This document shows positions 17,017 to 24,909 of a stretch of DNA of 64,000 nt, in pieces. The first letter of the stretch is position 1; each line of letters starts with the position of its first letter. The DNA is from Chloracidobacterium validum (GTDB lineage Bacteria > Acidobacteriota > Blastocatellia > Chloracidobacteriales > Chloracidobacteriaceae): assembly GCF_018304825.1 (NCBI RefSeq), contig NZ_CP072648.1, positions 2,029,501 through 2,093,500 on the forward strand, given 5' to 3'. Under the pieces are notes generated by a model. It did no database searches. It saw only the letters and a list, made by a program, of their open reading frames with translations, and had not been told where the DNA came from. A program made the position numbers and the translations under genes.

Positions 17017-19806
17017 ATGAAGCTTGCGTTGTTACGCGGGCTAACCAGCGCGGCGCTCGTGGTCGCGTTGGTTAGCCCTGCTCCGCTGTTCCCGCTGACA
17101 GTCAAGGCGCAGCCACCAGCCCAGTCTGTTGCCTTGCCACCCGGCGTCACGCGCGTCACGAGTGTCGAAGGCATCACGGAGTACCGGCTGGCAAACGGCC
17201 TGCGCGTCCTCCTGTTTCCGGATGCATCCAAACAAACCATCACGGTCAACATCACGTACTTGGTTGGGTCGCGCCATGAAAACTATGGCGAAACCGGCAT
17301 GGCGCACCTGCTCGAACACCTCGTGTTCAAGGGCACGCCACGTCACCCGGACATCCCCAAGGAACTTTCCGAACGGGGCGCGCGCCCAAACGGCACGACT
17401 TGGTTTGACCGCACCAACTACTTTGAAACGTTTCAGGCCACGGAAGACAATCTCCGGTGGGCGCTCGATTTAGAGGCCGACCGCATGGTGAACAGCTTCA
17501 TCGCCAAAAAAGACCTCGACTCAGAAATGACCGTCGTGCGCAATGAGTTTGAGGCAGGTGAAAACAGTCCCTATCGCGTGCTGCTTCAGCGGACGCAAGC
17601 CGTCGCCTACGACTGGCACAACTATGGCAAATCCACGATTGGCGCGCGCTCCGACATTGAAAATGTCCCGATTGAGCGCCTCCAGGCGTTTTATCGGAAA
17701 TACTACCAGCCGGACAATGCCGTGCTCTTGGTTGCCGGGAAGTTTGATGAGGAAAAAACGCTGAAGATGATTCACGAATACTTCGGCCCGATTCCAAAGC
17801 CCGACCGGGTGCTGCAACCCACCTACACGCTTGACCCGACCCAGGATGGCGAACGCACCGTAACCATCCGGCGCGTCGGTGATACCAAGGTGGTCCTCGC
17901 CTGCTATCACGTTCCCGCGGCGTCCCACCCAGACAAGCCGGCCGTTCAAATTCTTGCCGGCGTCATCGGCGATACACCTTCGGGACGTTTGCACAAGGCC
18001 CTGGTCGAAACCAAAAAAGCCGCCTTTGTGCAGGGGTTTAGCTTTGACAACAAGGAACCGGGACTGGTCAATTTCGGAGCCATTCTCACAAGCAGTTCAG
18101 ACATTGAAGAAGTCCGCAAACTTTTGCTGACGACCATTGAGGAAACGGCCACGGCAAAGCCCCCCACCGAGGAAGAAGTCGAGCGCATCCGCCAGCAGTA
18201 CCTGACCGACATCGAACAAAGCATCAACAACTCGGAACGGCTCGGGCTCGAACTCAGCGAGTGGATCGGCGCGGGTGACTGGCGGCTGTTTTTCCTCAAC
18301 CGCGACCGGCTCAAGCAAGTCAAGGTTGACGATGTGCAGCGCGTCGCCAAGGCGTACCTCAAGCCTGACAATCGCACGGTTGGCATGTTCATTCCAACCG
18401 AAAAGCCTGACCGCGCCGATATTCCGGCCACCCCGGACGTCGCCGAGTTGCTCAAGGACTACCGCGGCAGCGCAGCCATTGCGGCGGGCGAAGCCTTCGA
18501 GCCGACGCCTGAAAACATTGATGCCCGTTCACGCTTTCTGGCGGAGCAGGGCGGACTACAGATGGTTCTCTTGCCGAAAAAGACACGTGGCAATACCGTC
18601 ACCTTGGTCATGACGATTCGACTGGGCAATGAACAAGCGCTGCGCAATCAGGCGACGATCGGCAATCTGACGGGACAGATGCTCCAGCGTGGGACGAAGC
18701 GCAAGACCCGCCAGCAAATCGAGGATGAGTTCACCCGTTTGAAAGCGCAGGGCGGTGTTTTTGGCGGCGCGACAAGCATTAACTTCAGCGTGACGACAAC
18801 GCGGGAGAACCTGGCCGAGGTCGTACGCCTCGGGGCGGAGATTCTGCGTGAGCCGGCCTTCCCGGAAAGCGAGTTCGAGCAGCTCAAGCAGCAAATCATT
18901 GCCAGCATCGAGCAAAGTCGCCGCGAGCCGCAGAATGTGGCCATTACTGCTTTTTCACGTCACCTGTCGCCCTACCCCAAAGAAGACGTACGCTACCGGC
19001 CGCTGCCCGATGAAGAAATCGAGCAGGTCAAAGCCGTGACCATAGAAGACATCAAGCGTTTCTATGACACATTTTACGGTATCGCCAACGCGCAGATTGC
19101 GGTTGTGGGCGACTTTGACGCAACCGAGATGGAAAAGCTCGGCAACGAACTCTTTGCCGGATGGAAGGCCCAAACGCCCTTTGCCCGACTGGAAAACCCC
19201 TTCCGCGCGGTGCCGGCCGTCAGTGAAACCTTTGAGACGCCTGACAAGGCAAATGCCTTCTTCGTGGCGGGACAGCCACTCGAAATCCGCGACGACGACC
19301 CAGACTATCCGGCGCTGGCGTTGGCCGGTTATATCTTTGGCGGCGGCTTCCTGAACTCCCGCCTGGCAACGCGCATTCGCCAGAAAGAAGGGATCAGCTA
19401 TGGCGTCGGGGCGCAGCTTCAGGTTGGGTCGCTTGACCGGAACGGGCTCTTCATAGCCTTCGCCATTTACGCGCCGCAGAATCTGGAACGGCTCGAAACA
19501 GCCTTCAGGGAAGAAGTCGAACGCGCCATCCGCGAAGGGTTCACGGAGGCGGAAGTCACGGCCGCCAAGAGTGGCTACTTGCAGAGTCGGCAAGTATCAC
19601 GTGCGCAGGACGGCACGTTGGCGTCCGTATTGGCGAACTATCGCTACCTGGGGCGACGCCCAACGTGGGATGCCGACTTTGAAGCCAAAATCAAGGCACT
19701 GACGGCCGAACAGGTGTCGGCAGCGTTTGCCAAATACATTCGCTATGAAAACATGAGCCGGTTCAAGGCCGGCGACTTTGCCAAGGCCAAAGCCGCCCAG
19801 CCATAG
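17017..19806 (+). CDS. secreted M16 family zinc peptidase, two-domain form
   Basis: 929 residues with a signal peptide (about 1-31, ending VKAQ). The first M16 half has the inverted zinc motif H97-LLE-H101 followed by VFKGT, with the third ligand Glu in the NEFEAGENSPYR segment. The second half (about 500-929) has the M16 fold but lacks HxxEH, as expected for the inactive partner domain. It resembles periplasmic or secreted PqqL-like peptidases that close like a clamshell on peptides. ATG 17017 has GAGG eight bases upstream; an earlier in-frame start would bury the signal peptide. An intrinsic terminator follows. Confidence 0.93.
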   Translation: MKLALLRGLTSAALVVALVSPAPLFPLTVKAQPPAQSVALPPGVTRVTSVEGITEYRLANGLRVLLFPDASKQTITVNITYLVGSRHENYGETGMAHLLEHLVFKGTPRHPDIPKELSERGARPNGTTWFDRTNYFETFQATEDNLRWALDLEADRMVNSFIAKKDLDSEMTVVRNEFEAGENSPYRVLLQRTQAVAYDWHNYGKSTIGARSDIENVPIERLQAFYRKYYQPDNAVLLVAGKFDEEKTLKMIHEYFGPIPKPDRVLQPTYTLDPTQDGERTVTIRRVGDTKVVLACYHVPAASHPDKPAVQILAGVIGDTPSGRLHKALVETKKAAFVQGFSFDNKEPGLVNFGAILTSSSDIEEVRKLLLTTIEETATAKPPTEEEVERIRQQYLTDIEQSINNSERLGLELSEWIGAGDWRLFFLNRDRLKQVKVDDVQRVAKAYLKPDNRTVGMFIPTEKPDRADIPATPDVAELLKDYRGSAAIAAGEAFEPTPENIDARSRFLAEQGGLQMVLLPKKTRGNTVTLVMTIRLGNEQALRNQATIGNLTGQMLQRGTKRKTRQQIEDEFTRLKAQGGVFGGATSINFSVTTTRENLAEVVRLGAEILREPAFPESEFEQLKQQIIASIEQSRREPQNVAITAFSRHLSPYPKEDVRYRPLPDEEIEQVKAVTIEDIKRFYDTFYGIANAQIAVVGDFDATEMEKLGNELFAGWKAQTPFARLENPFRAVPAVSETFETPDKANAFFVAGQPLEIRDDDPDYPALALAGYIFGGGFLNSRLATRIRQKEGISYGVGAQLQVGSLDRNGLFIAFAIYAPQNLERLETAFREEVERAIREGFTEAEVTAAKSGYLQSRQVSRAQDGTLASVLANYRYLGRRPTWDADFEAKIKALTAEQVSAAFAKYIRYENMSRFKAGDFAKAKAAQP

Positions 19807-19829
19807 CCAAGCCCACCCCGTTTTCCAAG

Positions 19830-19869
19830 ACCGGTGCGTTGGAATTGTTCCGGCGCACCGGTTTGTTTT
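19830..19869 (+). terminator. intrinsic terminator after the M16 peptidase gene
   Basis: A 9-bp perfect stem (accggtgcg / cgcaccggt) with an inner 4-bp stem ggaa/ttcc closing the loop, followed by ttgttttg. It lies 24 bases after the stop. Confidence 0.8.
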
Positions 19870-20151
19870 GCCGTTTGTCCTAACGTGCTGGTGGAAGTTC
19901 CGAACATGGACGGGATCAAGGAACGCAGGCGCTCTCGTCTGGGGCCTGAAGGTAACGAAGGAGAAGAAGCGGTTGCCCCAGTTCTTTCAGACGCACTCGA
20001 TATTGGCTTGTGAGCAGTTGTGGAAATTCCCTGGAACTTACCAGCCATCTAATCGTGTTTTTGGGCAGGTTAAGTAAGTCACCGAACAGTGTGACACTCG
20101 CACCTAGCACGTCAAACTGGTGTCAGTTCTTTCATTCGAGGCAAAACCCCT
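19870..20151. other. intergenic stretch, no gene seen
   Basis: Between the terminator of the M16 gene and the PDZ gene. Short open frames here are not supported by codon pattern or ribosome binding sites. It presumably holds the promoter of the PDZ gene, but I cannot identify convincing -35/-10 boxes. Confidence 0.5.
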
Positions 20152-21210
20152 ATGCGGTTCAACGTTGCATTCAGCTTTTTCTCCAAGCCAGGCGTCCAGC
20201 GGCTTGACCGGGTGGCGCTGGCGCTCGCGGTTCCGTTTTGTTTATCAGCTTCGATACTGGCGCACGAGTCAGTCGTCACCACGCTCCCAACCGAAGCCCA
20301 GCAAGCGCCGGGGACCCCGCCGGATACCGAGACGCCCCTGCGCCAACCCAGCATTTACCTTGGCGTCTTCCCCCAGACGCTTTCTGAGCAGCGGGCCCAG
20401 GAACTTGGCGTATCGCCGGCTCAGGGCGTTTATTTGATGCGGGTCGTTGCCGACAGCCCGGCGAGCAAGGCCGGACTCAAAGCCGGCGACGTCATCGTTT
20501 CCATCAATGGTCAGTCGGTCGTCAACGCCGAACACTTTCGGGACCTCCTCCGCAAACAGTCACCAGGACAAGCCATGACGCTTGGGATCATACGCGACAA
20601 GCAGCTTGTCACCCTGACGGTCGTCCCAGAAAAACCACTGGTTGGCATTGTGAGACTGCCGAATGGACCGATCTCCATCACGATTGATCCGGGCGAAGTC
20701 CAAAAGACGGAAGAAATGGTGCGGGAGCTGGCCGACCGCCTTCGGCAGCAGGGCGAACAACGCCGGTCTGAACTCAAGTCAATGGCCGGCGGGTTGGTCG
20801 TGACGTTCAGTGACCGTGGACGATTGGGCGTTCGTACTCAACCCCTCTCCGAGCAACTTGCGAAGTATTTTGGCGCACCCGGCGGACTGCTCATCACGGA
20901 GGTCATACCAGACTCACCGGCCGCCAAAGCCGGGCTACGGGCCGGCGACTGTCTCGTGAAGATTGGCGACCAGGAAATTCATGACAGCCGTGACTTCCTG
21001 CGAGAACTTCGGCGGGTGGAGTCCGGCGAGGTCAAGCTGACGGTTGTCCGCGATAAACAAACCCAGGTGATGACGCCAACGCTTGGCCCGCGCACGCCAC
21101 AGGGTGCTGGGCTACACAACGTTTTGGAACTGTATCGTCTGCCGATGGTTCATCCGCTCCACCTAGACTTTCATCTTGAATCTGATTTCCCCATGGTTGG
21201 CCCGATGTGA
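20152..21210 (+). CDS. exported protein with two PDZ domains
   Basis: 352 residues. A hydrophobic segment near residues 22-38 suggests a signal peptide or anchor, so the protein probably acts in the periplasm. PDZ 1 lies at about 75-160, with the carboxylate-loop and core sequences YLGVF and SPASKAGLKAGDVIVSINGQ. PDZ 2 lies at about 215-305, with SPAAKAGLRAGDCLVKIGDQ. No serine-protease domain precedes them, so it is not a DegP/HtrA protease; it may be a binding or scaffold protein. It follows the M16 peptidase at 345 bp and has its own terminator. Substrate is unknown. Confidence 0.85.
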   Translation: MRFNVAFSFFSKPGVQRLDRVALALAVPFCLSASILAHESVVTTLPTEAQQAPGTPPDTETPLRQPSIYLGVFPQTLSEQRAQELGVSPAQGVYLMRVVADSPASKAGLKAGDVIVSINGQSVVNAEHFRDLLRKQSPGQAMTLGIIRDKQLVTLTVVPEKPLVGIVRLPNGPISITIDPGEVQKTEEMVRELADRLRQQGEQRRSELKSMAGGLVVTFSDRGRLGVRTQPLSEQLAKYFGAPGGLLITEVIPDSPAAKAGLRAGDCLVKIGDQEIHDSRDFLRELRRVESGEVKLTVVRDKQTQVMTPTLGPRTPQGAGLHNVLELYRLPMVHPLHLDFHLESDFPMVGPM

Positions 21211-21254
21211 CGGGTAACCGGGACGCGCTCGATGCTCAATCCAATGCCAAACGA

Positions 21255-21290
21255 CTTGAGCCGGGTAACTTCCCGGCTCAAGCTGCTTTC
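21255..21290 (+). terminator. intrinsic terminator after the PDZ gene
   Basis: Perfect 11-bp stem (cttgagccggg / cccggctcaag) with a 6-nt loop, then ctgctttc. The T-run is short. It lies between convergent genes and may also stop transcription from the other side. Confidence 0.75.
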
Positions 21291-21305
21291 GTGATTTGTC
21301 GTCGG

Positions 21306-21962
21306 TTATGACACTGGTTCGTTGAGCGCGGCTTCGATGGCACTGGTCAGTTCAGCCGACATCGGATCGACGCTCGACGGAAAAACAGCGCGCAACTTTC
21401 CATCGCGGCCGATGAGATACTTGTGAAAGTTCCAGCGCACTTCTCCGGCCAGCTTCTCATTGCCGCCGCCCGACGTGAGGTACTGGTACAGCGGATGCTT
21501 GTTAGGCCCCTTGACCGTTATTTTGGAAAACATGTCAAACTGCACGCCATAATTCGATGTGCAGAATTCCTTGATTTCAGCGTCACTCCCCGGTTCCTGG
21601 GCGCCAAAGTCGTTGGCCGGGAAACCCAAAACGCGCAGTCCCTTTTCACGATACTTTTGATTGAGCGCTTCAAGCCCCTTGTACTGCGGTGTATAACCAC
21701 ACCGCGAGGCAACATTGACCATCAAGAGGACGTTGCCTTTGTAGTCGCATAGATTGACTTCCTTGCCATCAATACTCTTCATCGTGAAATCCAGCGCCGG
21801 CGGACAACCAGGTGTAGGATTGGGATTCGTGTAAGCCGTCACAGGTGCAGTGCCTCCTTCAGGTTGGGCAGATGTGGATGACCGGGGAGATTCGGCCGAC
21901 GCAGCGCAGCCAACGCCCATGAGCGTCGCCAACGCCAGCGCAAACAAGGTTTTTTGATTCAT
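21306..21962 (-). CDS. glutathione/thioredoxin peroxidase family, exported
   Basis: 218 residues. The N-terminus has a signal peptide ending near MGVGCAAS, which is lipobox-like but with Gly at -3, so lipoprotein status is uncertain. The catalytic Cys is C88 in NVASRCGYTP, followed by FPANDFGAQEPG and the Trp of RWNFHKYL, as in Cys-type GPx proteins. These usually use thioredoxin rather than glutathione and reduce peroxides; an envelope location would protect lipids. It lies downstream of the zinc-ribbon gene on the same strand with a 147-bp gap. Confidence 0.92.
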   Translation of the reverse strand: MNQKTLFALALATLMGVGCAASAESPRSSTSAQPEGGTAPVTAYTNPNPTPGCPPALDFTMKSIDGKEVNLCDYKGNVLLMVNVASRCGYTPQYKGLEALNQKYREKGLRVLGFPANDFGAQEPGSDAEIKEFCTSNYGVQFDMFSKITVKGPNKHPLYQYLTSGGGNEKLAGEVRWNFHKYLIGRDGKLRAVFPSSVDPMSAELTSAIEAALNEPVS

Positions 21963-22109
21963 GTCACGTCCTCGTCAACTGAAACGTTATTCAACGTAAG
22001 GTCTCAGCAGAGTTGATGCTGGTGGGCGCAGGCAATGTGCCGCGCCAGTCCACGCCCTGACCGTACGTTTCACCGCACTTGGTACTTCGGCATCCGACAC
22101 ACCGGTGGA

Positions 22110-22706
22110 TTACTGAACTTTGGGGGTCAACTGATGCGGATCGTTGAGGAGTTCCGTCGTGCTTTCGGTCACACTTGGTGGCTGGGCGACGGTCGCCGGA
22201 GCCGGGAACGCGGACCGATAGGGGGTTTCCACACTGGGGGTCGGCATTGGATGCAGTGGCAACTGTCCGGTCATGCCAAGTTGTGGCGCAGGCAGCACGA
22301 CGACTTGTGGGAGCGGCTCGTTCTTGAAGGCCATGCGGACATACACCAGCAAGACGATGCCGGCGAAAAACATCAACCCGCCAAACCCGCTAAAGGAAGC
22401 CACAAACCGGGCCAGCCAGTGGCTGACGTTTTCCAATACGGAGGCTGAAATCCCAAGCGTTGCCGCCATAAGCGGGCCGCCGGCTATCAGCGCCCAACCG
22501 GCCCGACGAAGCTTTGTCCGCCACAGCATATCCTTGGAGTGCTGGAGGGTCGCCAATTGCTGCGCCACGGCTGCGGCCATGTCGCCTGGAACCTGACCGG
22601 AACTGGATTGCAGCGCATTGGTCACAGCGGTCAAGTTCATACCACACGCCTTGCAGAAGTTTTGATCGGGAATTTGCGTCTGAGTGCCACAGGTTGGGCA
22701 AAACAT
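22110..22706 (-). CDS. zinc-ribbon membrane protein
   Basis: 198 residues from ATG 22706, with GGAGG about 11-12 bases upstream. The N-terminus is a four-Cys zinc ribbon (MFCPTCGTQ, then FCKACGMN). Next comes a polar linker and then two hydrophobic segments at about residues 75-130 (WALIAGGPLMAATLGISASV and GGLMFFAGIVLLVYV). The C-terminus is Pro-rich and low-complexity. Proteins of this zinc_ribbon_2-plus-membrane plan are common but of unknown function. The N-terminus closely resembles that of the FGE-domain protein at 29257. Confidence 0.82.
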   Translation of the reverse strand: MFCPTCGTQTQIPDQNFCKACGMNLTAVTNALQSSSGQVPGDMAAAVAQQLATLQHSKDMLWRTKLRRAGWALIAGGPLMAATLGISASVLENVSHWLARFVASFSGFGGLMFFAGIVLLVYVRMAFKNEPLPQVVVLPAPQLGMTGQLPLHPMPTPSVETPYRSAFPAPATVAQPPSVTESTTELLNDPHQLTPKVQ

Positions 22707-22956
22707 GCGTGTCGAAAGCCTCCAAATCACAGCCTAGCCAAACCACAAAACACCACGGCTTGCACAAGGTATCTCACATACCGACTGGGGTGGTCAAAAG
22801 ATGCGCCAGCTTGTCAGTCTAGGTAACGGCACAGCCGGGCCTTGAGTTCCACGACGGCATACCGCACGCGACTTGGGCAAAGCCGTTGCCTGGCAGGGCC
22901 AGGCCCTCGGAACAAGACGCTTGCACTTGGCAGATATTCCAACGCACGATACCGGC

Positions 22957-24312
22957 ATGCCGAGCTTTCCACCGACATCGCCACCCATTGCCAAACCAAC
23001 CCTAACCCAGTTTTCACCCGAGGCCGAATCGTCACCGGCCGCTGACGCCTCCGCGCCGGAGAACATTCCAACTTGGCTGCCCACGGCGCTGCACGCCTTT
23101 GCCTTTCGAGACTACCGCCGCCAGTGGGCCGGGGCGTTTGCATCGAGCATTGGGAGCTGGATGCAACAAGTCGCCCAGGCCTGGCTCATCCTCGAACTCA
23201 CGTCCAGTCCGTTTTACCTTGGGCTGGACGCTTTTCTGGCCATGGCGCCAATGCTTGGGCTGTCGCTCGTCGGCGGGGCGATTGCCGACCGCGTTGACCG
23301 GCGCAAGCTTCTGCTGGCGTCCCAGGCCGTTCAACTCACCAGCGCGCTGACCCTCACCCTGCTGGTTGGGACGCAGGCGTTGCCGGGCATGCGGCTCGTG
23401 TACGCCATACTTGGACTGTCGCTCTTGACCGGCATGGCGCAAGCCATGAGTGGGCCGGCCTACATGGCGCTCCTGCCCAACCTGGTGCCGAAGTCCTTTG
23501 TCGGGCAGGCCGTGGCCGGTAACGCAATCCAGTTCAACCTAGCGCGCGTGATTGGCCCGATGCTGGCCGGGCTGGTGATGGCCTACTCCGGCGCGACGGC
23601 TTGCTTTGCGTTGAACGCACTGTCGTTTCTCGCGGTGATGGCGGCGCTGGCAACCATTCAGCCGCCACAACAGATCAGCAGCGGGCCATCGCTATCCTGG
23701 CGACAAGAAATCCTCACCGGCCTGCGCTATGTCTTCGGCGACCCGGCGCGGCGGCAGTTGTGCCTCCTTGCCGCGCTGACAACCGGCTTAGGGATTGCCG
23801 TCCCGACCTTGCTGCCGCAGTACACTAAAATCACCTGGCAAGGCGATGAAGTCTTGTTTTCACGTCTGGCAGCTTGTTCCGGTCTGGGTGCGGTCGGCGG
23901 AGCGATGCTCGTTGCCACGCTTGCCAAGCAAACGCATTCACTACTGTTCATTGCGGCCGCTCAGGTCGCGCTCGGCCTATGCATGGCGCTACTTGCCCTG
24001 ACAGGTTGGTTTTGGTTGGCGTGCCTGTGGCTTTTCCTGGGTGGGGCCCTCCTGGTCGCGGCCTATGCGCTGGTAACGACTTGTTTTCAGCAAATGATCA
24101 CCGATGACATGCGCGGGCGGGCGGTCAGTCTCTACATGGTTTGTTTTCGGGGCGGCATGGCCATTGGTGGCTTACTGGCCGGCGCGCTGGCGCACTGGTG
24201 GAATGTGCCGGGGACGTTCGGGCTGGCCGGCTTCGGGTTGACAGCCGTGGGTTTGTGGGCCGCTCTCGAACAACGCCTGGCCCCGCCGTCCGATGTCAAC
24301 CTCCAAACTTAG
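22957..24312 (+). CDS. MFS transporter (DHA3/EntS-like)
   Basis: 451-residue major facilitator with about 12 membrane segments. The loop motif GAIADRVDRRKLLLASQ between helices 2 and 3 is the MFS A-motif. The start of the fold, FRDYRRQWAGAFASSIGSWMQQVAQAWL, matches the DHA3 group that includes enterobactin exporter EntS. I use ATG 22957; a TTG at 22873 is also in frame. The first 45 residues are polar and Pro-rich and lie before the first helix. Substrate cannot be told. The YdcZ-like gene follows in the same direction. Confidence 0.9.
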   Translation: MPSFPPTSPPIAKPTLTQFSPEAESSPAADASAPENIPTWLPTALHAFAFRDYRRQWAGAFASSIGSWMQQVAQAWLILELTSSPFYLGLDAFLAMAPMLGLSLVGGAIADRVDRRKLLLASQAVQLTSALTLTLLVGTQALPGMRLVYAILGLSLLTGMAQAMSGPAYMALLPNLVPKSFVGQAVAGNAIQFNLARVIGPMLAGLVMAYSGATACFALNALSFLAVMAALATIQPPQQISSGPSLSWRQEILTGLRYVFGDPARRQLCLLAALTTGLGIAVPTLLPQYTKITWQGDEVLFSRLAACSGLGAVGGAMLVATLAKQTHSLLFIAAAQVALGLCMALLALTGWFWLACLWLFLGGALLVAAYALVTTCFQQMITDDMRGRAVSLYMVCFRGGMAIGGLLAGALAHWWNVPGTFGLAGFGLTAVGLWAALEQRLAPPSDVNLQT

Positions 24313-24444
24313 GAGATGACGTACAATGGGCAGCGCAAAGCTGTCCAGCCACCTCAACGAGCGTGCCGACTTGGGGACGTTCCCGATGACGACCTAGGTG
24401 AAAACGACGGTGACAACGCTCCGGCGTGACGAGGAAACACCACC

Positions 24445-24891
24445 ATGAAACTCGGATGGGTAACGGTTGTTTTACTGACCGGCATGATGCTGCCGGTTCA
24501 AGCGGCCGTCAACGCGAAGCTCCGTACGTTTGTCATCAACCCAATTTACAGCGCGCTGATCAGCTTCTGCGTGGGCACGGTTTTGCTGATTATTCTGGCT
24601 TCAACGATGGCATGGGCAGGTCAATCTGGTCATTTGCGGGCGGCCGCAGCCGCACCCTGGTGGACTTGGGTAGGCGGGGCGCTTGGGGCCGTTTTCGTGA
24701 CGATGGCCATTCTGGCCGTGCCACGGATTGGGGCGGCCGGCTACTCGGCAGCAATCATTACGGGGCAGCTCATTGGGGCGTTGATCCTCGACCACTATGG
24801 CTGGCTAGGGCTTCCCCAGCAGCCCTTGACGTGGTCACGGCTGCTCGGCGCGCTGCTCTTGCTCGTCGCGATCTGGCTCATCCAACGCTAA
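24445..24891 (+). CDS. YdcZ-like DMT-superfamily membrane protein (DUF606)
   Basis: 148 residues, nearly all hydrophobic, with five predicted membrane segments. The pattern MMLPVQAAVNAKLR near the N-terminus and the later YSAAIITGQLIGALILDHYGW are typical of the YdcZ/DUF606 family in the drug/metabolite transporter group. Such half-size proteins are thought to act as dimers. CGAGGAAA lies before the ATG. It follows the MFS gene by 132 bases. Substrate unknown. Confidence 0.9.
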   Translation: MKLGWVTVVLLTGMMLPVQAAVNAKLRTFVINPIYSALISFCVGTVLLIILASTMAWAGQSGHLRAAAAAPWWTWVGGALGAVFVTMAILAVPRIGAAGYSAAIITGQLIGALILDHYGWLGLPQQPLTWSRLLGALLLLVAIWLIQR

Positions 24892-24909
24892 CCTGCCATA
24901 TCTGGCGGA

